Notes: generated by a model from the letters alone, not told the origin. A stretch of 64,000 nucleotides of DNA from an uncultured Holophagaceae bacterium (GCA_903913215.1 CAIWKE010000028.1:1-64000), one strand, 5' to 3'; positions 16,390 through 26,429 are shown, counted from the stretch's first letter. A program made the numbers and translations.

Positions 16390-17220
16390 TCACTCTACCA
16401 AGAGCACGAGTTCAAGATGGCGGGACAGGAGCAGGAAGTCCGAATCCTGTTCCGTGAAGGCGGAGCGGTGCTCGAAGCCCAGATAGAGCCAGCCCGTCGA
16501 ACCCAGCGGGATGAGGAACTCCTCGGCGTAGCCGAAGCGGGGTGAGTGCAGCGGCCCGGGCTCCGGGCGCTTCAGGATCTCGGGCAGGGGGCGGGCGCCC
16601 CGGTCTCTCAGGCGGTGCAAGTACCCGTCCCCACGGCGGCGGTAGCAGGCGAGGCCATCCGGCGCCCAGTGGCTCGCCAGGCGATCCAGCAGGATGTCCA
16701 GGGCTGGATCCACCGCCCGGGCCTCCAGGGCCTGCAGGCTGATGTCGCAAAGGGCCAGGGCCTGCTGGTGGACCTCCTGGAGTTCCCGGGTCCGGCTGTG
16801 GATGCGGCCTTCCAGTTCTTCCTGGTAGGCCCGGAGTTGGTTCAGCAGGTGAGCGTGATCCAGGGCCCGGTTCAGCACCACCTCCAGTTCCGCCAGCCGG
16901 AAGGGCTTCTGGACCAGGTCGTAGGCGCCCTTTTTCAGGGCGTCGATGCTGGTCTCCAGGGTGGCGTAGGCGGTGATGAGGATGGCCAGGGTCTCGGGGT
17001 AGCGGTGCCGGATGACGGCGATGAGCTCCAGGCCCGTCTTCCCCCCGGGCATGTGCAGGTCGGTCACCACCACCGCGAAGGTGCGTTGGGCCAGGACCAG
17101 CAGGGCCTCCTCGGCGCTGGCCACGGCCTCCACAACGAAGCCCTGATGCTGCAGGGCCTCGTGGAGGGAGTCCCGAACATCATCCTCGTCTTCCACGATG
17201 AGGACGGGGCGGGAGTTCAC
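16390..17220 (-). CDS. Response regulator with GAF-like C-terminal region
   Basis: The protein has 276 residues. The receiver domain occupies ~1-120 (VLIVEDEDD, phospho-acceptor Asp in VVVTDLHMPGG, conserved Lys in LVQKPF). A coiled coil (~125-165) follows, then a ~110-residue region that could be a small GAF-like sensor (ending TEQDSDFLLLSRHLEL). There is no DNA-binding or catalytic output, so it probably passes the signal by protein contact. Its ATG overlaps the TGA of the HD-GYP gene. Confidence 0.72.
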   Translation of the reverse strand: MNSRPVLIVEDEDDVRDSLHEALQHQGFVVEAVASAEEALLVLAQRTFAVVVTDLHMPGGKTGLELIAVIRHRYPETLAILITAYATLETSIDALKKGAYDLVQKPFRLAELEVVLNRALDHAHLLNQLRAYQEELEGRIHSRTRELQEVHQQALALCDISLQALEARAVDPALDILLDRLASHWAPDGLACYRRRGDGYLHRLRDRGARPLPEILKRPEPGPLHSPRFGYAEEFLIPLGSTGWLYLGFEHRSAFTEQDSDFLLLSRHLELVLLVE

Positions 17221-18650
17221 CTGGGCACCTGGAGGTGGCCAGTGGTCTTTTCGTAGATGCGGGCCTCCATGAAGATGCGGAGGACCTCCGTATCCAGGAG
17301 GTTGATTTTGGCCTCCTGCTCCAGGATCTGCAGGCTCCGCTCCACGCTCACCGCCGCCTTGTAAGGCCGGTCTGCCGCCGTGAGGGCGTCATAGACATCC
17401 GAGACAGCCATGAGCTTGCTCTGAACGGGGATGTCCTCCTCCTTGAGTTGGCGGGGATAGCCCTTGCCATTCAGGCGCTCATGGTGGGCCCAGGCGATCT
17501 CCGGCACGCCCGCCAGCTCTGAGGTCCAGGGGATCTGGCTCAGGAAGCGGTAGGTGTAGGTGACGTGGTTCTGGATCTCGTCGCGCTCGGCTTCGGAGAG
17601 GCTGCCCTTGGGGATCCGCAGCAGCTCCAGATCCCGCTGGTCAATGAGGGTGCGGGGCTCGCCGGACCAGTGCTGGTAGGTGAGGTCGCCCAGCTGGTTC
17701 AGCTCCAGGGCCACCTCCTGGGGCAGCACCGTGGGCTCGTTGCTGCGTCGCACCAGCTCCATGAGGCGGCTGGTCTCCTCTTCCTGCTGGCCCAGCAGGC
17801 GGGCCACCAAGTCATGGTCGAAGACCTGGCCCTTGCCCCAGGCGTCGAGCATGTTCTCCCGCATGGCCTCCAGGGTCCGTTGGTGCAGGCGCTGGTAGAT
17901 GCTCTCCAGGCGCTCGCCCTCGATTTTCTTGGCCTTCACCAGCACCTGTTCCCGCACGCCCACCTTGCCGAAGTCATGGAGCAGGCTGGCGTACCGGATC
18001 TCCCGGAGCTGGAGGGGGTTGAAGAAAAGGCTGCCGAAGCGGCCGTTGGGGGTCTGGTTCACGGCCTCGGCCAGGCCCACGGTGAGGTCCGCCACGCGGC
18101 TGGAATGACCGGAGGTGCTGGGGTCCCGGGACTCGATGGCCGTCACGGAGGCGTTCACGAAGCCCTCGAAGAGGCGCTCGATGTCGTTCTTCAGGCCCAG
18201 GATCTCCTGAGTGCGGGCCTCGACCATGCGCTCCAGGTTCTGCTGATACTCCTCGTTTTCCCTGATCAGGCGGTAGTGCTCCAGAGCCCGCTCCAGCCCG
18301 GCCTCGATTTCCGCCAGCTTGAAGGGCTTCTGGATGAAGTCGTAGGCGCCGCGCTTGAGGGCCTGGATGGCGGATTCCGTGGTGGCATAGCCCGTCATGA
18401 GGATGCCCAGGGTGCGGGGGTCCTCATCGTGGATGGCCCGCAGCAACTCCAGCCCCGACAGGCCGCCGGGCATGTTCAGGTCCGTGAAGATCACCGGATA
18501 GTGCTTGGACCTCACCATGGCCAGGGCCGAGGCCCCGCCATCGGCCCCTTCGGCCGCATAGCCCTGGTCCTGCAATGCCTCGACCAGGAGGTTTCGCAGG
18601 TCCGCTTCGTCATCCACGATGAGGATGGAGATGGGGGGATTCAGAGGCAC
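17217..18650 (-). CDS. Response regulator with HD-GYP c-di-GMP phosphodiesterase
   Basis: The protein has 477 residues. The receiver domain is ~1-125 (ILIVDDEADLR, TDLNMPGG). A coiled-coil linker joins it to an HD-GYP domain (~170-470) with GHSSRVADL, YASLLHDFGKVG (the HD pair) and HHERLNGKGYP (the GYP motif). HD-GYP proteins hydrolyse c-di-GMP. It is first in an operon that ends with a GGDEF regulator, so the operon encodes both opposing activities. Confidence 0.88.
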   Translation of the reverse strand: MPLNPPISILIVDDEADLRNLLVEALQDQGYAAEGADGGASALAMVRSKHYPVIFTDLNMPGGLSGLELLRAIHDEDPRTLGILMTGYATTESAIQALKRGAYDFIQKPFKLAEIEAGLERALEHYRLIRENEEYQQNLERMVEARTQEILGLKNDIERLFEGFVNASVTAIESRDPSTSGHSSRVADLTVGLAEAVNQTPNGRFGSLFFNPLQLREIRYASLLHDFGKVGVREQVLVKAKKIEGERLESIYQRLHQRTLEAMRENMLDAWGKGQVFDHDLVARLLGQQEEETSRLMELVRRSNEPTVLPQEVALELNQLGDLTYQHWSGEPRTLIDQRDLELLRIPKGSLSEAERDEIQNHVTYTYRFLSQIPWTSELAGVPEIAWAHHERLNGKGYPRQLKEEDIPVQSKLMAVSDVYDALTAADRPYKAAVSVERSLQILEQEAKINLLDTEVLRIFMEARIYEKTTGHLQVPR

Positions 18651-18736
18651 GCTAGCTCCGGCTACACATCAGCTATCGGACGGGGGAGGGCCGGGGGCAA
18701 GTTTGGTGAGGGGAACCCATCCGGACTGTCCCGTCC

Positions 18737-21310
18737 CTACTGGACCGCCTCCGCCTCCACCCGCAGCCCATCACCCTCCACCACCAGCCGGGCCAGGCCC
18801 CCAGGCTGCAGTTCGCCCTTGAGGACCAGGCGGGAGAGGGGGTTCACGACCACCTGCTGGATCAGGCGCTTGAGGGGGCGGGCGCCGTACTGAGGGTCGA
18901 AGCCGGCTTCGGCCAGCCAGTCAAGGGCGGCCTCGGGGACTTCCAACCCCAGGCGCTGGGCCGCGAGCAGTTCCTCTACCCGCCGGAGCTGGATGCGGGC
19001 CACGGCCTTCATGTTGGCCCGGTCCAGGGAGCCGAAGATCACCACCTCGTCCAGGCGGTTGAGGAATTCCGGGCGGAAGTGGCCGTGGAGGGCAGCCTGG
19101 ACGGCCAGTTCGGCCTTGGCGGTGTCGCCACCCACATCGAAGATGGCCTGGCTGCCCAGGTTGGTAGTCATGAGCACCACAGTGTTGCGGAAGTTGACCG
19201 TGCGCCCCTGGCCGTCCGTGAGCCGACCGTCCTCCAGCACCTGGAGGAAGAGGTCGAAGGTGCGGGGGTGGGCCTTTTCCATCTCGTCCAGGAGGATGAC
19301 GGCATAGGGCCGACGGCGGATGGCCTCCGTGAGGCGGCCACCTTCTTCATAGCCCACATAGCCCGGCGCCGCGCCGATGAGCCGCGTGGCGTCAGCCTCG
19401 TGGGTGAACTCGCTCATGTCGATGCGGACCAGGGCGTTCTCGTCGTCGAAGAGGAACTCCGCCAGGGCCCGCGCCACCTCGGTCTTGCCCACGCCCGTGG
19501 GGCCCAGGAAGAGGAAGCTGCCGATGGGGCGCTTGGGATCGCCCAGCCCCGCACGGTTGCGGCGCAGGGCGTCCGCGATGGCGGCGAGGGCTGGATCCTG
19601 GCCCACCACGCGCTCCCGGAGCCGGTCTTCCATTTTGAGGAGCTTCTCCACCTCGCCTTCCATGATCCGGTTCACGGGGATGCCGGTCCAGCGACTCACG
19701 ATGGCGGCGATATCGGGCTCACCCACCTCCAGGCGCAGCATGGCGCTTTCCAGGGGGGTGAGCGCCGTCAGCTGCTTTTCCAGCGCCGGGATCTCGCCGT
19801 ATTCCAACCGCGAGGCCCGCTCGTACTCGCCCCGGGTCTTGGCCTGGTCCAGCTCGATACGCAGGTCGTCCATTCGCTTCTGGAGGCTCCGCGCCCCCTC
19901 GATGATCTTCTTCTCGTTCTCCCACTGGGCCCGCAGCCGCCCCAGTTCTTCATTCAGTTCAGCCAGCTCTTTATCAATATCGGCCAGCCGGGCGCGGCTG
20001 GCTGCATCCTTCTCCTTCGTCAGGGAATGCCGCTCCAACTGCAGCTGCATCTCCCGGCGCTCCCGGACGTCGATGTCGGTGGGCCGGCTGTCCAACTGCA
20101 TGCGCACGGCGCTGGCGGCCTCGTCCATGAGGTCCACGGCCTTGTCGGGCAGGAAGCGGTCCGCGATGTAGCGGTGGCTGAGCTGGGCGGCGGCCACCAG
20201 GGCCGCGTCCTGGATGCGCACGCCGTGGTGCAGCTCGTAGCGCTCCTTGAGGCCGCGCAGGATGGAAATGGCGTCCTCCACGCCGGGCTCTTCCACGAAC
20301 ACGGGCTGGAAGCGCCGCTCCAGGGCCGCGTCCTTCTCGATGTATTTGCGGTATTCATCCAGGGTGGTGGCGCCGATGCAGCGCAGTTCCCCCCGGGCCA
20401 GGGCGGGCTTCAGAAGGTTGGCGGCGTCCATGCCGCCGGAGACGGCGCCGGCGCCCACCAGCAGGTGCAACTCGTCGATGAAGAGCACGATCTCGCCCTG
20501 GGCCTTCTCCACTTCCTGGATGAGGCCCTTGAGGCGCTCCTCGAACTGGCCCCGGTACTGGGTGCCCGCCACCAGGGCCCCCATGTCCAGGCCCATGACC
20601 CGCAGGCCCTTGAGGCTCTCGGGCACGTCCCGCTTGTGGATGCGCTGGGCCAGGCCCTCCACGATGGCAGTCTTGCCCACGCCAGGTTCGCCGATGAGCA
20701 CGGGGTTGTTCTTGGTGCGCCGGGAGAGCACCTGCAGCACCCGGCGGATCTCCTCGTCCCGGCCGATGACCGGGTCCAGCTTGCCTGCGGCGGCCAGGGC
20801 CGTGTAGTCCTTGGCGTACTTCTCCAGGCTGGCGAACTTCTCCTCGGCCTTGTCGTCCTCCACCTTGGCGCCCTTGCGCCCCTCGCGGATGGCGGCTTCC
20901 AGCTTTTTGCGATCCAGGCCGAAGCGCTCCAGCAGGGGCTTGGCGTCCGTGTGGGCGTTGCTGAGGGCCAGCAGGAAAGCATCCGTGGCCAGGAAGCGGT
21001 CGCCGAGGCCGCGGGCCGTGTCACTGGCCACTTCCAGGAAGTGCCGGAAGGCAGAGCCCACCTGGGGCTCGGCGCCGCCCACGGCCCGCGGCAGCTTGGC
21101 CACCAGGGCCTCGGCCCCCTCGGCCAGTCCTTCAAGGGACTCGGGACTCAGGCCCGCCCGCTCCAGCAGAGGCCGCAGCCCCGCTTCCGGCGCCAGAAGG
21201 GCCAGGAAGAGATGCTGGGGCACCAGCTCTGGAGCCTGATCCTGCAGGGCCCGCTCCCGGGCGGCAACCAGGGTTTCATTGGCTTTCTGGGTTAGGGGGA
21301 GGAGGGACAT
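18737..21310 (-). CDS. clpB: ClpB disaggregase
   Basis: The protein has 857 residues, full length for ClpB. Double Clp N repeats occupy ~1-145. The first AAA+ module carries [13 protein letters not shown], the ~100-residue ClpB-specific coiled-coil middle domain lies at ~400-520, and the second AAA+ module has [14 protein letters not shown]. It works with DnaK to dissolve protein aggregates in the cytoplasm. The ~210 bases upstream are conspicuously A/T-rich, which suits a stress-inducible promoter, although no perfect sigma-32 box or CIRCE element was seen. Confidence 0.96.
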   Translation of the reverse strand: MSLLPLTQKANETLVAARERALQDQAPELVPQHLFLALLAPEAGLRPLLERAGLSPESLEGLAEGAEALVAKLPRAVGGAEPQVGSAFRHFLEVASDTARGLGDRFLATDAFLLALSNAHTDAKPLLERFGLDRKKLEAAIREGRKGAKVEDDKAEEKFASLEKYAKDYTALAAAGKLDPVIGRDEEIRRVLQVLSRRTKNNPVLIGEPGVGKTAIVEGLAQRIHKRDVPESLKGLRVMGLDMGALVAGTQYRGQFEERLKGLIQEVEKAQGEIVLFIDELHLLVGAGAVSGGMDAANLLKPALARGELRCIGATTLDEYRKYIEKDAALERRFQPVFVEEPGVEDAISILRGLKERYELHHGVRIQDAALVAAAQLSHRYIADRFLPDKAVDLMDEAASAVRMQLDSRPTDIDVRERREMQLQLERHSLTKEKDAASRARLADIDKELAELNEELGRLRAQWENEKKIIEGARSLQKRMDDLRIELDQAKTRGEYERASRLEYGEIPALEKQLTALTPLESAMLRLEVGEPDIAAIVSRWTGIPVNRIMEGEVEKLLKMEDRLRERVVGQDPALAAIADALRRNRAGLGDPKRPIGSFLFLGPTGVGKTEVARALAEFLFDDENALVRIDMSEFTHEADATRLIGAAPGYVGYEEGGRLTEAIRRRPYAVILLDEMEKAHPRTFDLFLQVLEDGRLTDGQGRTVNFRNTVVLMTTNLGSQAIFDVGGDTAKAELAVQAALHGHFRPEFLNRLDEVVIFGSLDRANMKAVARIQLRRVEELLAAQRLGLEVPEAALDWLAEAGFDPQYGARPLKRLIQQVVVNPLSRLVLKGELQPGGLARLVVEGDGLRVEAEAVQ

Positions 21311-21520
21311 GGAGCACCTCGGATCTCAGAATGATTCAAATATGACTTCAATGCACTAAAATTTCTTTAAAAAAATTATTCAATGTTGCAAGGCCCCTTC
21401 CTCCTCCGGACTTGCTGGCAAGTGCTGACATCTGGCGCGGCCATATTGAAGGGCAGCTGATGCCTAGTAGGTTAAGACCATCCACTTGACTGTCAGTTCT
21501 TCTGGATTTGGGAGGCACCT

Positions 21521-22231
21521 GTGCCCGATACGCCCAATCCCCACCGCGTGGGTCTGATCCCCGAGCAGCCCTCCTTCCTGGGCGGGCGCCTGGGACGGCA
21601 TGTGCACTTCGATGAGCAGAGCCGCTCCTACCGAGTGCCCCTGGGTCAAAGGGGCCCAGGTGCAGACCCGCACCTGGGAGCGGCCATTGCCGCCCCTGGA
21701 CCAGGGCGAGCTGGGTGCCTGCACGGGCAATGGCGCCGTGGGTCTGCTCAGCACGGAGCCCTTCCGGCAGAAGGGCGTGCACTACACCGAGGCCCTGGCC
21801 CGCCAGGTATACAGCGAGGCCACCAAGCTGGATTCCATCGTGGGCGCCTGGCCCCCCCCAAAGACACCGGCTCCACGGTGCTGGCAGCCATGAAGGTCGT
21901 GCAGAAGCTGGGCTACGCCCGGAACTACCACTGGTGCTTCGGCCTCCAGGATGTCCTCAAGACCCTATCCACCCTGGGCCCCGTAGAGTTGGGCGTGAAC
22001 TGGTACGAGGGCTTCGATCAGCCCAGCAACCGGGGCATCGTGAAGCTGCGGGGCTCGGTGCGGGGCGGCCTCACCTTTGAGTTGCTGGGGGTGGACGCAG
22101 AGCAGAAGCTGGTCTGGGGCATCAACTCCTGGGGCTCCAACTGGGGCCTCGCGGGCCGCTTCGCGTTCTCCTGGGAGGATCTGGACCGCCTCCTGAAAGA
22201 GGACGGCGAGGCCGCGACCCTCGTGATCTGA
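21521..22231 (+). pseudogene. Frameshifted C1 (papain-like) peptidase
   Basis: Three segments of one protein lie in two frames. The plus frame starting at 21521 gives HVHFDEQSRSYRVPL. Near 21645-21660 the sense moves to the second frame, with PLDQGELGACTGNGAVG holding the catalytic Cys. In a C-run near 21850 it returns to the first, ending with KLVWGINSWGSNWG, the papain-family Asn-Ser-Trp-Gly block. The catalytic His region reads GGLTFELLG where GGHA is usual, so a key residue also seems lost. Two indels in homopolymers may be real decay or sequencing error. Confidence 0.7.
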
Positions 22232-22238
22232 GCGGGGT

Positions 22239-22259
22239 GAAAAGGGCTGAATCCTTTTC
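22239..22259 (+). terminator. Hairpin downstream of the C1 peptidase relic
   Basis: GAAAAGG and CCTTTTC form a perfect seven-base stem with a seven-base loop, eight bases after the stop codon. There is no T-run, so it is a weak terminator candidate. Confidence 0.35.
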
Positions 22260-22316
22260 CCGCCTTCGGGACTCTTCCATAGTGAGGCGGTCGATGCCGC
22301 CAACCTTGGAGCCATC

Positions 22317-22526
22317 ATGGCCAGCCTGCTGCCCACCAACGAACATCCCATCGAGCGCGTCCTGCGGGTCCTGCTCGGCCTGGGCGTCCTCTCCCTGACC
22401 ATCATGGGTCCCAAGACCGCCTGGGGCTTCCTGGGCATCGTGCCCCTGGCCACGGGCCTGCTGGGCTCGTGTCCCCTCTATACCTTGTTCGGCTTCAGCA
22501 CCTGCCCCAGGAAGCAGGCCAGTTGA
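22317..22526 (+). CDS. DUF2892 (YgaP-type transmembrane) protein
   Basis: The protein has 69 residues. It begins LPTNEHPIERVLRVLLG and ends LGSCPLYTLFGFSTC: two transmembrane helices with the conserved C-P-L-Y pattern of the DUF2892 inner-membrane family. Family members often accompany rhodanese or redox genes; the function is unknown. Its TGA overlaps the TTG start of the sigma factor, so the two are translationally coupled. Confidence 0.8.
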   Translation: MASLLPTNEHPIERVLRVLLGLGVLSLTIMGPKTAWGFLGIVPLATGLLGSCPLYTLFGFSTCPRKQAS

Positions 22527-23071
22527 CCGAAGACCGGAGCCTGCTGCAGCGGGCCGCCGGTGGTGACGCGGGGGCCTTCGAGGCCTTTGTGGAGGTCCAC
22601 CGGCAGCCCGTGTGGCGCTTTGTCCGCTCCCTGACCGAGGACGCGGCGGCGGCGGAAGACGCGCTCCAGGAGACCTTCCTGGCCGCCTGGCGGAATGCGG
22701 GCACCTTCCGCGGCGAAGGCTCGGCTCTGGGCTGGCTGCTCACCATGGCCCGCCACGCCCTCTACCGCCAGTTCCGCCCGCGGGCCGGGGAGCCAGAGCA
22801 CCTGGAGTCCCTGACGGAACTGGGCGAGGCTGCTGGCTGGGGCGCCGAGGATGCCCAGGAAACCTTCCTGACCCAGGATGAGGTGCGCCGGGCTCTGGCC
22901 CGACTCAGCATCGAGGACCGGGAGCTGCTGCTGCTGCGGGACGTGGAGGGCCTGGGCAATGAGGCCTGTGCCGGTCTTCTGGGCCTGGGCCTGCCCGCCC
23001 TCAAGAGCCGCCTGCACCGGGCACGGCTGCGCTTCACAGCTCACCTGCGAGGAGAACATCATGGCCGTTGA
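22523..23071 (+). CDS. ECF-family RNA polymerase sigma factor
   Basis: The protein has 182 residues from the TTG at 22523 overlapping the upstream stop. Region 2 (VWRFVRSLTEDAAAAEDALQ, then FLAAWRN and GSALGWLLTMARH) and region 4 (ALARLSIEDRELLLLRDVEG, ending SRLHRARLRF) are both complete; no region 3 is present. It directs RNA polymerase to stress or envelope promoters and is held by the anti-sigma factor encoded next. The two genes overlap by eleven bases. Confidence 0.92.
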   Translation: MTEDRSLLQRAAGGDAGAFEAFVEVHRQPVWRFVRSLTEDAAAAEDALQETFLAAWRNAGTFRGEGSALGWLLTMARHALYRQFRPRAGEPEHLESLTELGEAAGWGAEDAQETFLTQDEVRRALARLSIEDRELLLLRDVEGLGNEACAGLLGLGLPALKSRLHRARLRFTAHLRGEHHGR

Positions 23072-23321
23072 ACGGGAAGTGGCAGGTGTGCGTTGCGGCG
23101 AAGTGCTCGCCGACCTGTCGGAGTACCTGGATGGAGAACTGCCCGCCGAGCGTCGCGCCCAGCTCGAGGCCCACCTGCGCGGCTGCACTGTCTGCGAGCG
23201 CTTCGGCGGCAGTTTCAGTACCGCCATTCAGGCCCTGCGCCAAGAAGAAACACTAGAAGCATCGGAGGCCTCCAACGTCTTTTCCCGGCTCCGGTCAAGG
23301 CTGGAGGGGAAAATGCCCTAG
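23061..23321 (+). CDS. Zinc-finger anti-sigma factor
   Basis: The protein has 86 residues. CGEVLADLSEYLDGELP followed by AHLRGCTVCERF gives the HxxxCxxC anti-sigma zinc motif with its upstream Cys. There is no transmembrane helix, so it is a soluble ZAS-type factor of the ChrR/RsrA kind, probably redox- or metal-responsive. GAGGAG precedes the ATG inside the end of the sigma gene. Confidence 0.85.
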   Translation: MAVEREVAGVRCGEVLADLSEYLDGELPAERRAQLEAHLRGCTVCERFGGSFSTAIQALRQEETLEASEASNVFSRLRSRLEGKMP

Positions 23322-23322
23322 G

Positions 23323-23355
23323 CCCGAGAGCCCCACGCCAAGTGGGGCCCTCGGG
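23323..23355 (+). terminator. Long hairpin after sigma/anti-sigma operon
   Basis: CCCGAGAGCCCCAC and GTGGGGCCCTCGGG pair over fourteen bases around a five-base loop, two bases after the anti-sigma stop. It can act on both converging genes, but lacks a T-run. Confidence 0.6.
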
Positions 23356-23385
23356 ATCCTCAATCAACGGGACTGGTCCTGGGGG

Positions 23386-23958
23386 TTACCGCCCCAGGGA
23401 AATGACCCGAACCGTCGCGGATGACTGCCCACTCAGGCTGGATGTCTTTTCGCTGGACGGACCGATGGTGTAGTTCTCAAGGACGCCCCTCACCCGGGAA
23501 TCGCCCTGATTCACCATGAGGGCCCAGCCGGTCTTCTCCCCCAGGGCGAAGGCACAGCCGTTCTTCAGGGCCTCAGGGGTGGTGCCGAAGGCCAGGATGC
23601 TGGAGTTGAAGGTGTGCAGTAGCCCCACCAACTGTGTGGCGTAGGGCGAGCCGTCCCGGACGAGAGGGTCGTTGGGAAGGAGGGCCAGCATCTGCACGTC
23701 GCGGAGTACCAGCTTGGCCCCGGCGGCTGCCACATGGCTGGGCAGGCGGGTGTCGACCACTGTCACGGTGGCCCAATCCGGTAGGGCCCGGGCGAGATTC
23801 TGGACGTCCTCACTGCTGCGGCTGTAGTCGCACACGACGCCAAAGTGGGTTCGGCCCGGGAAGGCTTCCGTGGCTAGTTTCGCGACGGGACCGAAGTCTC
23901 CGGCGGCGAGGGTGGCGGCCAGGGCAGTGGCCGCCAGGAGGATGGGTGCTCTGATCAT
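23386..23958 (-). CDS. Exported protein of unknown function
   Basis: The protein has 190 residues from the ATG at 23958, chosen because GGAGG lies five bases upstream. A signal peptide (LLAATALAATLAAG) leads into a mixed alpha/beta protein containing FGVVCDYSRSSEDVQ, VTVVDTRLP and GTTPEALKNGCAFALG. The alternating strands and helices resemble a periplasmic-binding-type fold, but I recognise no family. It converges on the sigma/anti-sigma operon and is divergent from the CadC-like regulator. Confidence 0.6.
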   Translation of the reverse strand: MIRAPILLAATALAATLAAGDFGPVAKLATEAFPGRTHFGVVCDYSRSSEDVQNLARALPDWATVTVVDTRLPSHVAAAGAKLVLRDVQMLALLPNDPLVRDGSPYATQLVGLLHTFNSSILAFGTTPEALKNGCAFALGEKTGWALMVNQGDSRVRGVLENYTIGPSSEKTSSLSGQSSATVRVISLGR

Positions 23959-24224
23959 GGGAACCTCCAGCAACAGGGCCCCGAGTTGGGGCCGAATGGA
24001 AGCACGACCAAGGGCCGTGCCGGAGCAGAATTGGTCCAGGCACCTGACCTCGCCATGACCGGTTGCTGAAAATATAAAAGAGGTAAACGAGGTGGTTACT
24101 TGTGATTTTCAGGTCCGTGTTAGAGGGCGGTCAGGGGTACGTGAGGCGGCCATCAGACGGCCGTCAGCCCGGACCTTGAAGCCACTGGCCGGGAACCGAT
24201 ACTGAGCCATGCCTTTCTTTTTTC

Positions 24225-25145
24225 ATGGGTGATCTCATGGTCCGTGTTGGGTTTGGCGAGTTCGAGCTTGACCCTGATTCAGGCGAACTCTGGAAAGGCG
24301 GGGTTTGCATCCGGGTTCCAGAGCAGCCGCTCAACCTCCTCCTTTGCCTCCTGGAGCATCCGGGCCAATTGGTGGGCCGGGAGGTGCTGCAGAAGCGCGT
24401 GTGGGCCGGGGACATCCATGTGGGCTATGAGGACGGCCTCAACTCGGCGGCATGGCGGCTCCGGCAGATCCTGGGCGATACCTCGGAGAAACGCATCTTC
24501 ATCGAGACCATCCCCAGGAAGGGCTATCGTTTCGTGGGCCAGGTGCGGCCCCTTCCCAGACGGACTGAGTCCAGCTCCGATTCAGTTCCCCTCCCTTTGA
24601 TCCATCCCGTCTCGTTGTCCATCCCACGCGCACCGCCCAGGGGGAGGCAGAAACACACCCGGCGGACCCTGTGGATCAGCGGCGCCCTGGCCCTGGGGCT
24701 GGTCGCCGCGGGGGCTGGGGTCTGGGCCATCTACCAGGACGGCCAGGTGGTGGTTGAGCTTGGGACTCTGAAAAACCTGACCAATGATCTGGCCCTGGAC
24801 TACTACGCCAGGGCTCTGCAGTGGCAGGTGAGCCAGGATCTGAGCACCATCAAGGGACTGAAAGAGTCACCACCTCCTAAGGCGCTGTTCCTGGGACTGG
24901 CGGATCGCCGTGGCTCCCGTCGCACGGCCAGGATGAAGGTCGACTGGACCTTGGCTCGGGATGCCCAGGGCTATCAAATCTGGGTGAACCTGACCAGTGC
25001 GACAGCGCAGCCCCTCGGAACCCAGGTGTTCCTGGCGAATTCGGAAGGCCTCCACGAAGTGCATTGGCAGATCTCGGATTTTGTGGCCTCCCAGGCGCTC
25101 AAGTCCTTCCCGGAGGCTCCCGCAGGCGAGAGCCTGCGCCGTTGA
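24225..25145 (+). CDS. CadC-like membrane-bound winged-helix regulator
   Basis: The protein has 306 residues. Residues ~1-105 are an OmpR/PhoB-type winged helix (FELDPDSGELW, LLCLLEHPGQLVGREVL, IETIPRKGYRFVG). A basic linker and one transmembrane helix (~147-167, WISGALALGLVAAGAG) follow, then a ~130-residue periplasmic domain. There is no receiver domain, so it should sense directly through the membrane like CadC. Acidobacteria carry many such regulators. The target is unknown; the ThrE-type gene lies downstream on the opposite strand. Confidence 0.82.
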   Translation: MGDLMVRVGFGEFELDPDSGELWKGGVCIRVPEQPLNLLLCLLEHPGQLVGREVLQKRVWAGDIHVGYEDGLNSAAWRLRQILGDTSEKRIFIETIPRKGYRFVGQVRPLPRRTESSSDSVPLPLIHPVSLSIPRAPPRGRQKHTRRTLWISGALALGLVAAGAGVWAIYQDGQVVVELGTLKNLTNDLALDYYARALQWQVSQDLSTIKGLKESPPPKALFLGLADRRGSRRTARMKVDWTLARDAQGYQIWVNLTSATAQPLGTQVFLANSEGLHEVHWQISDFVASQALKSFPEAPAGESLRR

Positions 25146-25187
25146 GCCTTTCCAGTTACCGCCCTCTAGGTCACCGGAACGGTGAGG

Positions 25188-26429
25188 TTAGAGCGCTGTC
25201 CGGGGCTGCACGGTGGCCTGGGCCAACAGCAGGCCTGTGAGCAGGGCAATGGCCACGAAGAGGGCCTGGAAGGCGGTGTCGAGGCCCATGACCAGTTGCT
25301 TCTGGATGATGAACTCCAGACCTTTGAAGCCCAGGCCCCCGGGCACCAGCACCATGAGGCCCGGCAGGAGGGTCACCACCGAGGGACGCCTCACGAGGCG
25401 GGTGTAGAGGTTGCTGGCCAGGCCCAGGGCGAAGGCGCCTAGGCCCACGCCAAACTGGGGCCCCAGCCAGGCAGAGCCCGAGCGGGTGCCGTAGAAGGCC
25501 AGCAGGCAGGCGGCGAAGATCCAGGGCAGGTCCGAGAAGCGGGCTTTGAAGATCACCACGAAGGCCGAGGCCGCCAGCAGCAGGGTGGGCAGCAGGGTCC
25601 AGGCGGGCAGGGGCAGAGGCGTCCCCTGCAAGGCCCGCTCCATGAGCGGGGCGGCTAGACGCTGGCCCAGGGCGACGCCAAAGCCAAGGGACAAAAAGGT
25701 CATGCCTGTGTCCACCAGCCGTGCCGTGCCGGCCACCAAGTTGCCTGTGGCCAGCTCGTTCATGGAGACCACCAGGCGCAGACCGGGTAGCAGGATGATG
25801 AGGCCCGCCAGGGTGAGGACCTGGGGCGACACATGGGGAAAGCGGGAGGCCGCGGCCAGGGACAGGAATCCGACGAGCGTGCCCGCTACGGGATACACGA
25901 TGCGCGACAGGCCCGTACTGCGGCCCAGGAACACTGCGAGCAGGCCGACCATGGATCCCAGCAGGGCCGTGAGCAGCATCTCGCGCCAGCCGCCGCCGAA
26001 GAACATGGCCGCCGGGGCCGAACCCAGGCCGAAGCAGAGGGTGGTCGTCAGGGCGCTCCAGCGCTGCGGGGCCGCGAGGATGCTGCGCACACGCTCCCGG
26101 GCCTCTTCGGTGGAGAGCTTCCCGGCAATGAGGTCATCCGTGGTGCGCTGAAGGTCCGAAAGCCGCGCCAGGTCCACGTCTCCGCCGGGGCTGCGCTGGA
26201 TGAAGGTCCACTGGTGGCCGTTCCGGGTCAGGGAGGCGAAGAAGGCCGTGGGGAGGGCGAAGAACTCGCCTTCCAGGCCCAGCCGCGAGCAGATGCGGCT
26301 AAGGGCGTCCTCGAAGCGGTGGGCGGGGATGCCGTAGGCCTGATAGGCCCGCCCCAGCTCCAGGCACAGCGCGATCTCCGGCGGCGCCGAGGACTGGGTG
26401 GGAGCCGGGGAGGTTGGGGGATCCATCAT
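25188..26429 (-). CDS. Threonine/serine exporter (ThrE family)
   Basis: The protein has 413 residues from the ATG at 26429 (GAGG seven bases upstream; another ATG lies six bases earlier). The N-terminal soluble half contains GIPAHRFEDALSR and PTAFFASL, the DUF1212 portion with its proposed hydrolase-like motif. About ten transmembrane helices follow, covering both the DUF1212 and DUF3815 parts (GLIILLPGLRLVVSMNELA, LLPGLMVLVPGG). The fused arrangement is that of Corynebacterium ThrE, an inner-membrane amino-acid exporter. Confidence 0.85.
   Translation of the reverse strand: MMDPPTSPAPTQSSAPPEIALCLELGRAYQAYGIPAHRFEDALSRICSRLGLEGEFFALPTAFFASLTRNGHQWTFIQRSPGGDVDLARLSDLQRTTDDLIAGKLSTEEARERVRSILAAPQRWSALTTTLCFGLGSAPAAMFFGGGWREMLLTALLGSMVGLLAVFLGRSTGLSRIVYPVAGTLVGFLSLAAASRFPHVSPQVLTLAGLIILLPGLRLVVSMNELATGNLVAGTARLVDTGMTFLSLGFGVALGQRLAAPLMERALQGTPLPLPAWTLLPTLLLAASAFVVIFKARFSDLPWIFAACLLAFYGTRSGSAWLGPQFGVGLGAFALGLASNLYTRLVRRPSVVTLLPGLMVLVPGGLGFKGLEFIIQKQLVMGLDTAFQALFVAIALLTGLLLAQATVQPRTAL

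Noticed and set aside
19079..21295. A 738-codon plus-strand frame opposite clpB
   Set aside because: It is a low-information shadow; the minus strand encodes a complete ClpB.
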